From Crambe crambe (taxonomy: Eukaryota; Porifera; Demospongiae; Poecilosclerida; Crambeidae): DNA of 64,000 nt. Each line of letters begins with the position of its first letter. Within the stretch, counting starts at the first letter, position 1. The stretch lies in NCBI GenBank assembly GCA_963924555.1, contig OZ004596.1, positions 4,908,139 through 4,972,138 of the forward strand. Direction: 5' to 3'. The translations under genes and the position numbers were made by a program. Of the stretch, positions 11,680 to 31,627 are shown in pieces. Below the pieces are notes generated by a model. That model saw only the letters and a program-made list of their open reading frames with translations. It was not told the origin of the DNA and did not search any database.

Positions 11680-14379
11680 AAAAAAGTATAAAAACCTTTG
11701 CATCCTTCTATCAAAGGAATGATCCGAAGTCTCCCTTATTGCCATGATTACCAGGTCTACTAACCCATCCAGAAACTGCAGCTGCTTGGAAGGGGATGTG
11801 GTTCCCTGTGACATTGTTTATTTATTACAAAGAAGAAAGAAGAAAACATTCAATTACCTTGACCATCTCATGGTCCTTCCTGGCACATAGTCCCGCATCG
11901 GAAAGCACTGAGGTGAGCCCTAGTATCGAATATGGTTATTATACAAAAGGAAGGTTATTCTGGGATATGGAAACCCCACCCACCCCAATTAGGAGCCTCT
12001 CCTTCAACATGAATGACTACTTGATTATGTTGTATAGCAACACCAATCAACACCTTACAATTGCAGACATTCCAATCCTACATGTACATTCACTATACCA
12101 CCAACCAATATTTCATCATTACATACTAGTATAGCACCAGGTCCCTCTCTCTCCCTCTCTCTCCCTCTCTCTCACACACACACACGTGTTCAATGGTCAG
12201 CAATAACCAGCACTCTACAACTCTGAGAAGGAAAAATGGGCAATGCTAGCAACATGGTTAAGCCTTTTGTCTATTCTTCTTCTTCATCATCATCATCATC
12301 ATCTTCTTCTTCTTCTTCTTCTTCTTCCTGAAAGCCTACAATCTTCCAACAGCTAATGACGACATGTAGGTAGAGAAGTCATAAAAAAACATAATTCCAG
12401 CATCATGTACATACGATCCAGCTACATGCAATAACATTTACACAGCTGTGTGATTTTGCTATAATGCAAAGCATGCCTCTGTTGAGCAGATTAGTGTCAA
12501 GTTCCTATGCAATGTGCTAATGCACTGCTGCTAAAGTGAGAGATATCTTTCAACCCCACATGAAAAAGAAATCACCTAGTGTAACTAATGGAGCAGTTAA
12601 TACATTGGCATGAACCTGAGGGGGGAGAGGTGGCTGATGAAATGAGTTAACCTCAAGGAAAGCAGAGGAGATATGTATCAGATAATTTTTCAATAGAGAA
12701 GATAGTAGCCTTTGACAAAGGAAAGATAGAGGACAAAGAAATTGATATTATCACAGGGCTCAAAGTAACAGTCAGTCACATGGTCATTTTCTACCTTTGT
12801 CTGACCAAACTTCCATTACAGCTATTAAAACTGCTATTAGATAATCATGTCCAGACAATATTAGAGTGTTACTTTGAGCCATGCTATTATGACTTATGAT
12901 GGAAGGATAAAGAGTTGATATAATTGACACGAAAGATAGAGGAATCAGTATGAGGTGACCTTTACAAAAAAAGAAAAAAAAGAAAAAAAGAGAGAGAGCA
13001 AAGTAACAGAAATCAATCATGAAGTGACTGGAAAGAGCAGAGAAACCCCAACATTGACCTTTAACCTTAGTGAAGTCGGGTGTCCAAAAGAGAGTATAAC
13101 AACAAGATCAAAGCCACTGCCGATCATAGCTGTGAATTATAGTAGTATGCATGATATTCCTGACTTGGTCGTCTTCGTAATTACCAGCAGCTACATAGCA
13201 CGGAGGAGCCCCATCACTGCACTGGTCATCCCATATATAGACATGAACAAACCATGTGAAATTAATTAAAGATGATGGACTGGTCATAATAGCTGATTTG
13301 TTGCTTTGTTGCTGCTGGTTTGTTGTTATTGTTGTTGTTGTTGTTGTTGCTGTTGTTGTTAAGAATGCACGATTATTTAATCTGTACACATCAGCACTAA
13401 AACATAATTACTGTTTAGCTGCATCGTTTAAGCCTATATACCACATCTACCCCTTGTTAGCAAACTACTCAATCGTATACAATTACCAGCCGATTCTTGT
13501 GGTGAAAATTAATCCTGTGAAAGTAGTGATTATGAATTATTCTCTACCATAAGAAAACTTACAGGCGCCACACAATAAGGATATGATGATATGACACCAA
13601 AAAGTCTTTTTTGGAAGAAGTGCTTTATTGTCAGTGTCCGCAAGAATTCCATTAATACTTCCTACCACAAAAGGTATGCCCCCTCTGCACACATTTGTAC
13701 AAAACTATACAAACTAAGGGCCCCGTGGGGACTAACTGCACTCCTAACACATGATGGAGTGGATTACATACAAACATACTGGGAATAGTTGAGATGGCAG
13801 TGGAAGAGTCTGCAACAAGGGTGTTCCACATGCTGGGATGGAGTCTGCATTGGATAGACATGAAATGGCGTCAGCTCCAATTGATGGCCCAATTGTAATA
13901 GTTATTTCACCATAGAGCCGACAATGTAATTACTATGCCACCACCAGAGTCCATGCTAAAACTCTATAGGAAGAGGGTAGGCTAGAGAAGTTTATACCTC
14001 TTTCCTACCTAGGTTAGCTGCTTACCAACCTTGCTGTCAACCATGTTAGTATCCTAGTCCTTGCTTCTCCAGGTGTGAAAATCACTTCGCCAATAACTGA
14101 CTCATCCAGTTCATCCAAATAGGGACATCCCACTCCCTGAAGAGCAAGACAAAGCAATTAACACAGACCTCATGTGGTGATTCACGAGGTCAAAAGGTCA
14201 ACTATCAATTTTATCACCTGCAGTTTATGGATAAAGTCTCTAGTTCTTGTAGACTGGTTTGTCCATTCCGTCCTCTCAGTCACATCTCTACTCGCGTTAA
14301 GAAATTGGTAAGAGCTCACCGTCTGGGACCTAGAGTGAGAACCTGCCACTTCACTCCTCAGGGAAACACTTTGGTTCAT
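8777..14379 (-). CDS. HAUS7: HAUS augmin-like complex subunit 7
   Basis: HAUS7 is a subunit of augmin, which recruits gamma-tubulin to spindle microtubules for branching nucleation. Exons in transcript order: 14379-14218, 14136-14030, 13844-13780, 11907-11858, 11805-11696, 10192-10031, 9777-9678, 9522-9313, 9159-9066, 8844-8777. They total 1128 nt, so 375 aa (human about 368), with every junction in phase. Recognition rests on remembered human HAUS7 stretches: the N-terminal CPFLEGL segment (here CPYLDEL), the LEWMCTRVWPS segment (here LTWLTARLHPS, spanning a 65-bp exon), and KQLHFMDQLLD (here KQLQFLDGLVD). The rest is predicted helical and coiled-coil, as in the family. The fifth and sixth exon ends are the least certain: alternative sites at 11752 (donor) and 10182 (acceptor) would shorten the protein by about 21 aa. 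An upstream ATG at 14448 is possible. Confidence 0.85.
10193..11695 (-). other. HAUS7 intron, 1.5 kb, no gene seen
   Basis: An AT-rich intron with no credible exon. It contains a homopolymer block at its upstream edge (about 11650-11685). I recognise no transposon ends. Confidence 0.55.
11650..11685. repeat. Poly-C followed by poly-A
   Basis: About twenty C residues run directly into about fifteen A residues. On the minus strand this is T-rich sequence just downstream of the HAUS7 exon 11805-11696 donor. Assembly length errors are likely here. Confidence 0.9.
12274..12327. repeat. Trinucleotide microsatellite (TTC/ATC)n
   Basis: A run of TTC and ATC triplets lies in a HAUS7 intron. Read on the minus strand it would encode an acidic Glu/Asp tract after a plausible acceptor, but no alignment to HAUS7 supports an exon. 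Confidence 0.85.
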
Positions 14380-14518
14380 GTTTTTTGATTTTGGCGCCAG
14401 TCCAAATGACGTCATAGGCCTCGAATTCAACTGCGCGCGCATGTACATGAGCTATTTAGTCAGCTTTTGCCATGCAGTTTCTTCATCTGACGCTTTAAAG
14501 ATAGGCTTCTCATCAGAT
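14380..14518. promoter_or_regulatory. Head-to-head promoter interval between HAUS7 (-) and the TGF-beta ligand (+)
   Basis: Only 139 bp separate the chosen start codons of two divergent genes, so their 5' UTRs and core promoters must share this DNA. It contains a CpG-rich block (CTGCGCGCGCATG near 14431) resembling NRF1-type promoter elements, and a TGACGTCA-like CRE word (near 14407). Both could move if the true starts differ; HAUS7 has an in-frame ATG at 14448 and the ligand an in-frame ATG at 14378. Confidence 0.5.
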
Positions 14519-15900
14519 ATGCAGGCTATCAGCACCAGAATCATGTCCATCTTTCTCGCTGCGATTTATTCAGTGGTGTTCATACAAATTGCAGAAAGTG
14601 ATGCTTCATACGACGAGCCCCATTTTCTCTACATGCAGGGACTCCGTCAATATTTATCTGACTTAGATATTGCCGTTCCCGACCCTCCAGACACTACTGA
14701 TGACTCTGTCCAAGGAAAATTGATTGCAACCAGCATTGAAAGTCAAAATTCTAGGGGAAGAGGTGAGACCATGCTGTAGTTAATTTCCATCAATAAAATA
14801 GTGCTTTCAAAATACTTACTACTCTAGATTCGAGTATCAAATTTTGTTGAGTATCTCTTGCAATTAGGTGCAATCTAGATTTAGCTTTGTGCAGCATTAA
14901 CAGATGTTGATATTTTGCACAATATACACCTTAACACTTAGTTGCTGGCTTCTTATTTACTGGCCTGCATAAAGTAATATTTCTCTCTCTTTCATCTTCT
15001 CTTGCAGGGTTTAGTGATAATGGATTCTTCTTTGCTGTTACCAATGAAATTGACCTTACATTTACTATCCCCAAACAGAGCACTAGAAGAGATATTCCTG
15101 ATGTAGAGCTGTGGATTTTTGCAGACCAATTACATGTGAGCAGGAATAAAACCATGGAGATGTCATTCCTAGCCAAAGCATTCATTCCTCAAGCTAATAA
15201 TGAAAGAGAGTCTCAAGTAGTTCAACTCTGGAATACAAATGAAAACTGCATTGCTCTGAACTTGACCATACTGGCTAGAAAGATTTCTAGAGTTTTATAC
15301 AACAAAAATTTGAGCGAGTCTACTGTCAGAGTGACGGTTGAAGTGTCCAGAATGAGAGAAACCAGTCGTGTGATTCCAAACAACACGATTACTGCCCAAA
15401 GGCATGACATGTGTGCTTATCTCTCTCAAAGAGGAACAAACGACTCTTTTCTCGTTATCAAAAACTACGGCGAAAACAATATTGCTCCATTTAGCATCAT
15501 TTCACATCCAAGTCTACAAAGACGAGAAGTTGGTGAGACAAATATGGATAATTTCACTGCTCCATCTGAAGTCAAAGATGATCACTGCGGCATTGTTCCG
15601 CTCATAGTAAACTTAACTGAAGTATATGGGCCCTTCATAAAGGATCCCGTAACATTAGATATCAAAGACTGCAGTGGAATGTGCAGCCTGCCACTCGATA
15701 GAGAACTCTTTTCTCAGCATTCTCAGGTCAAAGACAGACTGAAGCTTCTTCGTGGAGGTGATGAATCTTTATCCCGTTATACTGCCAGCTGTACACCAGT
15801 CAGTTTCAAACCTGTTCCCATTTTCATCAGCATAAGAGGAAGTCCTGACGTCATCATCCAGATTCAGGATTTGGTGGTGGACAAGTGTAAATGCCAATAG
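14519..15900 (+). CDS. TGF-beta superfamily ligand (pre-pro-protein)
   Basis: A secreted growth factor of the TGF-beta/BMP family. Exons 14519-14762 and 15008-15900 give 378 aa. Residues 1 to about 30 form a signal peptide (hydrophobic IFLAAIYSVVFIQIA; the ATG at 14543 is an alternative start). The middle is an N-glycosylatable prodomain. The C-terminal third carries the cystine-knot pattern: first Cys at 15586, then CSGMC, a histidine-bearing helix region, a single Cys before TPVSFKPVPIF, and a terminal CKC with one residue after. The usual adjacent Cys pair is Ser-Cys here: AGC at 15787 replaces the residue that normally forms the interchain disulfide. No clear RXXR furin site lies upstream of the first Cys; the closest is QRR in SLQRREVG. 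Subfamily cannot be assigned by eye. Confidence 0.88.
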
Positions 15901-16898
15901 TTGCTCTTACTGCCTGTACTCTTATCACTCATAATATTATAGTACTGAATTTGGAAGACACACTTGAATTGTAATCATCCACACTTTTTTTTTGTAAGGG
16001 TCTTTTTCTGATTATTAATTAAGCATACTATAATGCATTATTTATAATTAATTGTATTCTCACTGTGTTCTATTTATAGCCCATATCACTTGAGTAGAAT
16101 ACTTTTTTTTCGTTCCAGATAAGCAGTGGAACCCCTCAATGTTGATCCCCCCCCCCCCCAAAAAAAAAACCAAACAACTTAGCTATATAAATAAGAACGA
16201 ACTCTTTAAAGGTGTTATCATGTAATGAGATGGTGAAGGAGGATTGAAGAAAAAAAATGATGATGAGAGATAACCATCATTTGTGAAGAACGAACTCTCT
16301 GAATTTTCCAAAAGTATAACATATGAGGTTCTTCTGTACACCCCACAATTGCTCCATGTGTGGAATGTAGTTCCATATCAGGAATTTAAGGAAGTAATTA
16401 GAGAAGCACTTCACAAATGGCTTTCTATTTAAATAGTGTTCCGATTAGATGGATTCTGGATGACTGCACCTACACAATTTTAGATTTTTGCTATGCGTGA
16501 GTATCTATATGTCACTTATGGATATCTCCAACAGCTGTAGAGATGTTGACCAATTTCATACCTGCTAAATGAGTGGCTAATTAAGTGTTGATGTCATAAT
16601 ATCTTCTTTTTAAGAAGTTGTTTAATTATCAGTTTTGGTAGAAACCTGGGGTCATTTCCTCATTCTAGAGCAGGAAGAGACTTGGTATGTTGAAACTAAC
16701 GATCAGGCAGGGGTTGCCCCATTGCACATTATATAAAGTTACAGATATTAGTAGAATGCATGCATATAATAGTACTAAGAAGAATAAGCTTGGTATAAAA
16801 ACAATATCACAGGCATACAATTTGTATTTTATGACTGTGAGAGATGAAGTGCAGCTAGCTAACAATAAAAGAGGACTCTTAGTGTTCAGAAAGATGAC
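15901..16898. other. Intergenic region between convergent TGF-beta ligand and LHFPL-like genes
   Basis: AT-rich sequence with no exon-like frame. It contains a poly-C/poly-A block near 16147-16169, a twofold copy of AGAACGAACTCT (about 16193 and 16287), and a single terminus of the CAGTGGAACC repeat family at 16124-16147. The 3' UTRs of both flanking genes should lie here. Confidence 0.5.
16124..16147. mobile_element. Solo terminus of the CAGTGGAACC MITE family
   Basis: CAGTGGAACCCCTCAATG matches the inverted-repeat ends of the complete copies at 40677-40852 and 46511-46623. Poly-C follows, and no second end was found, so this is a truncated remnant or a chance match. Confidence 0.35.
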
Positions 16899-18285
16899 CT
16901 AACAACAGACGTGAGCGTTGAGGCCATCAGAAATGTTCATGGCAAATATAGCCAGAGCTGGCAAGTAAAGGGAGCAAGCGGTGACCACCATAGCAAGGAA
17001 GAGAGACCAATCAAGAGAGCACTGCCCACGATTGTAATAATCGGCTCCTTGCCCACAGAATTGCTCTGCAAAATTGGACCCAAAGAACACTGGGAGGAGA
17101 GCTAGAGCCACTATTAGAGCAATTCCTGTATTAATCGAGTGCAAAAAATCATGTTATAATAAACCATTCCACAAAATTCTTTCTCATAATAGCTAGCCAA
17201 TATATAGTAATTACAATATTTAATAAAGTTAGTACCCAGAATCATTATAGCAACAGTATTTTTGAACCATTGTGTAATGAAATTATACTAGGAAATACTT
17301 GGCAATGGATGGTGTATCTTCAAAAGGGCTAACTAGCTCATGCAGAAACACTTTGTAATGTGATCTCTAAATTGTCACATTTTAAACCCAGCTTTTAGAA
17401 ACATGAAGCTGTTCTCATGAAAAAAATTTCATATAAGTTGTTGCTATGGAAACCAAAATATGAGGGTACAGGTTCATATGCAGTGAGGTTCAGAGCTAAA
17501 AGAGCCCAGTGGTCAGTGATTTCACAGCATTAAATGAGCATGTGATTAGGCTAATCAGAGCTTCCTTAAAGTTATTTACTAGTCATGAGTCATGGCAACC
17601 AAGTACAAATAATGAATATTGTTAGGCTGCTTCTGTATGGTAAAGTATACAACTACTTTGTCCCTATCTGGCTTGTCTACCACCAATTTAATAAAAACAA
17701 ACCTGCAACTGCTTGCAAGACAAAAGCAAAGAGGAAGAGTGAGCAGGCACCACAACGTGGCTTGCAGTAAGCAATTATTCCTACCAGAAGAGAAATCAAC
17801 AGCAAGAAACAAGCGAATGCATACACGATACTTCCAGAAAACAGGAAGACGAAATCTCCAATGGATTCGGTGGGTCTCATGTTGGTATCCCTGGTGATCA
17901 TTTCACCTCCTGATGTTGTGGTTATTGTGCTAGGGGGACTATAGCTCATATACGTATAACATCCACATAGTTTCACATCTCGACATTCTCCAGCACAAGT
18001 GGTAGTATCGGGGCATGCCATGAGGCTATAGCACAGGTAGTACAATCCCAAGTCAACACTTCTCAAGTTATTCGCCAAATCTCTACTCTGGGGTGCAGAA
18101 TCGACTCGGTTTCTGAACCAGTTCGGGAACCCACCGGCAATAACGAGTCCAGCAAGGATAAGGAAAGTGGCTATAAGCCAGAGGGTTGAAACACAGGACA
18201 CGCCAGTGACCGTTACTGGCATAGGCATCATCCTTTCTCTCTGCTTCTTCCCACCCACAAGCTGGTCGTCATCGTTACCAATCAT
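16899..18285 (-). CDS. LHFPL-like four-pass membrane protein
   Basis: A member of the LHFPL tetraspan family, small plasma-membrane proteins that in vertebrates act as auxiliary subunits for receptors and the mechanotransduction channel. Exons 18285-17703 and 17125-16899 give 269 aa. Four hydrophobic segments are visible at about residues 28-51, 145-170, 178-212 and 228-252. The last extracellular loop has the family signature FCG, then Y, then GQCSLDW, matching the CGxxxxxYxxGxCSxxW pattern of vertebrate LHFPL. The first extracellular loop is long (about 90 residues) and Cys-rich (CPDTTTCAGECRDVKLCGC). Length slightly exceeds the usual 200-247 aa. Which vertebrate LHFPL it equals cannot be told by eye. 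Confidence 0.72.
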
Positions 18286-19059
18286 CTCTTCCTACTGAGC
18301 CCTACAGAAATAGATTGTAAATCCTGATGAAACAGAAGGAATTTTACCCATCTGATATGGACTACCATGAAGTCTTGTGCTGCCCACTAATAATTATACC
18401 TACTTGGCTGCATAATTTTTATGAAAAATGAGCATCAATAGAAAAAGGTATAGTTCAAGCATAATCTTCAAGCAAGGAGCAAGGTCTGCCAGCACAATAA
18501 ACTAGAAATCAGGAATGGGCCCTTGATTTGTACACAATTACCCCAAAGAGATCCCCTGAGCAAGAAAGGGGGCGGGGCTACTATTTTTGCTACAGAGAAA
18601 GAGAAGGATGCTAACGATAGGCCGGATTAGGTTTCTTACCTTCAAATTACGAGTATAAAAATTTACTCCAAAGGATAACAACACCTGTAGCGTCTGTCTG
18701 GCGCGTAAGACTAGCTTGTCTGCAACACCTCTTCGCCGTCAACAAGACACGCCCTTTAATTATTATTATTCATGACGCATGACTCATTGAGCATGCGCAA
18801 AACGAGGAATTAGTATAGTGTGCTCGTAAAAAAAAAATCATTGTGTAACAGTTGTGATTTTAAAGTCCATAGTATAACTAATGCTTTACATGTAGAGAGA
18901 ACTAGGAAAGTAACAACATAAAGGCCACATAACTGCATGATTCTACTTGAACAAAATTACAACAATAAAACATTTGACTGTTATTATTATGATGATTATC
19001 TGTAACAAATATGTGCAAAAAATGGAGAGAAAGAGACAGAAAAGAAGCATTGCTTTGCT
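18286..19059. other. Intergenic: LHFPL-like 5' side and GRK 3' side
   Basis: No coding signal. A probable LHFPL-like promoter lies around 18700-18830, where GCATGCGCAAAACG at 18791 resembles an NRF1-type element. The remaining part next to 19060 should be the GRK 3' UTR; no clear polyadenylation hexamer was found on the minus strand. Confidence 0.45.
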
Positions 19060-29904
<10,845 letters not shown>

Positions 29905-30330
29905 CTTTCGAGTTTCTGCTAGCTAGCTGGAGGCAGAGAAAGAGGTCCCTCGAAGCAGATAGCTGCTAGCTAATTGGTGACGGCAAGCCCTCCAGAGAGT
30001 TCAAAGGAGAAGTAGCGCAGAGCCTATCCAGCAGCAGTGAAGACGAGAGAAACTTTTTTTGTTTTTGTAGGCAATAATTATTATATGCAGTTGATACCTA
30101 CCTCGTATATATACGTCATAACTTTCCTGTGCGCATGCTCGCAAAATTACCAATGCAAAGCAAGGGCTATGGCTCACAATCACATGGCCATTTAAACGGG
30201 CATTTAAAACGTGCAATCTCTTATCTCTCAGTAATGCACATAACAATCTGACAAAGCACTGCGTGTGGAAATATCCATGCACAATGCGCATGCTCGAGCT
30301 TGCTAGTAATCACGCACGTGACTAGACCAT
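29905..30330 (-). promoter_or_regulatory. Probable GRK2/3 promoter and 5' UTR
   Basis: The only gap between the GRK start codon and the 3' end of PPIE. It contains two GCGCATGC words (about 30123 and 30287) of the NRF1-like kind seen at other promoters in this window. The transcription start is not identified. Confidence 0.4.
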
Positions 30331-30333
30331 GTA

Positions 30334-30339
30334 TTTATT
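30334..30339 (-). terminator. PPIE polyadenylation signal (AATAAA)
   Basis: AATAAA on the minus strand, 30 nt beyond the PPIE stop codon. Confidence 0.6.
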
Positions 30340-30368
30340 ATTGATACATACTTTACCATACGGAATTA

Positions 30369-31404
30369 TTATAATTCACCACAGTCTGCTATGATAACAG
30401 GCCTACTTGTCTTCCCAGACTGTGTTCCAACTTTTTCCATTTTCTTCAGCACATCAAGACCTTCAATCACATGACCAAAGACCACATGCTTATTATCCAA
30501 CCACTCTGTCTTTGCACAGCATATGAAAAATTGAGAACTGTTAGTATTGGGTCCAGAATTAGCCATCGAAAGCACACCAACACCAGTGTGCTTTAATTTA
30601 AAGTTTTCATCTTCGAATCTGGTTCCGTAAATAGACTTCCCCCCAGTACCATTCTGTCTAGTGAAATCCCCACCTTGACACATAAACTGCGGAATGATTC
30701 GATGAAAGGGGCTACCCTTATATCCAAATCCTTTCTCTCCTGTACACAAGCACCGAAAATTCTCAGCAGTGCGTGGAACAACATCTGAAAAGAGTTCAAT
30801 AACCATTCTCCCTATACTCTCAGAACCAACCCGGATCTTAATAAAAACTCGAGGATTTGCTCTCTTTTTTGCAGCTGGTTTTCCATCTTCCTCTCCCTCC
30901 AAGCCTGCTTCTCCATCTCTCTCCTCAGCACCAGAATCGCCAGCTTCTTGAGAAGCTTCTTCAAGGGTCTTTCCAGCATGTTTGCGGAGCCAGGAGTCTT
31001 CAGACCACACAGGCCGTGAACTTCCTTCCTTGAGCATCTTTGGTCTTGCAACATTCACACGAATGGTACGACCAAAGAGTTCTGACTCATTCATGTTGTC
31101 CATAGCAGCTGCAGCATCTTCCAGCAGCTGGAATTCAACAAACGCAAAACCTCGGTGTTTCTGATTGCTATAGTCCAGTGGAATAGATATATCTAGGATA
31201 TCACCAAAAGGGATGAAGGCTGACTATAGTAAGAGAGAGAATAATCACATAATATTTATAGGACAGCATGAAACCCCACTGATTTCATCTATCCCTTTGC
31301 AACTACACATAACCACCTACTCAATTTACTGATACCTGCAAGATCTTCTCATCCACTTCTTCAGCCAGCCCTCCAACGTAGAGAACACGCTTATTTGTAG
31401 CCAT
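30369..31404 (-). CDS. PPIE: Peptidyl-prolyl cis-trans isomerase E (RRM + cyclophilin)
   Basis: A nuclear cyclophilin associated with the spliceosome that binds RNA through an N-terminal RRM and isomerises X-Pro bonds. Exons 31404-31336 and 31223-30369 give 307 aa (human 301). Residues 6 to about 83 form the RRM, with RNP2 LYVGGL and RNP1 RGFAFVEF. A charged linker follows, then the cyclophilin domain from about residue 140. That domain shows [16 protein letters not shown] with the catalytic Arg, the FCICA-equivalent [22 protein letters not shown] including the cyclosporin-contact Trp, and the usual C-terminal CGEL. The start [12 protein letters not shown] fits the family; an upstream in-frame ATG exists but adds unrelated residues. 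There are only two coding exons. Confidence 0.96.
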
Positions 31405-31627
31405 GTTGGATTTGAATCTTGAGCTTTGCACTTTGAACCCACTGTAGCCACTGCACTGCAAGACGTCATTGCTCGTTCTAATTCTTATCTTAGCGCCTGC
31501 AAGCATTGTAGTTTTTCCTGACACATATAGACACCACTGAGTGTTTCTACAGCTATTCCAACTGCACCCGAGCGTACAGGTGCGGACTTCAATTTGTAGC
31601 TAAGCTAGAAGTTGAGCAGAGTGAAGA
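31405..31627. promoter_or_regulatory. Bidirectional promoter interval, PPIE (-) and LF-motif protein (+)
   Basis: The 223 bp between two divergent start codons must hold both transcription starts, unless an undetected upstream exon exists. No TATA box is evident; the segment is less AT-rich than its surroundings. Confidence 0.5.

Noticed and set aside
12784-13020. Possible extra HAUS7 exon with a good donor next to 12795
   Set aside because: The frame does not align with HAUS7, and the exons at 13844-13780 and 11907-11858 join in phase and align without it.
13256-13552. Val-rich 98-aa plus frame and its minus partner
   Set aside because: Driven by a GTT/GTTGTT triplet repeat in a HAUS7 intron; no splice or homology support.
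13562-13620. Possible HAUS7 exon with the strong donor GTAAGTTTTC
   Set aside because: Its translation does not resemble HAUS7, whereas the 13780-13844 exon gives the expected RLHPS continuation.
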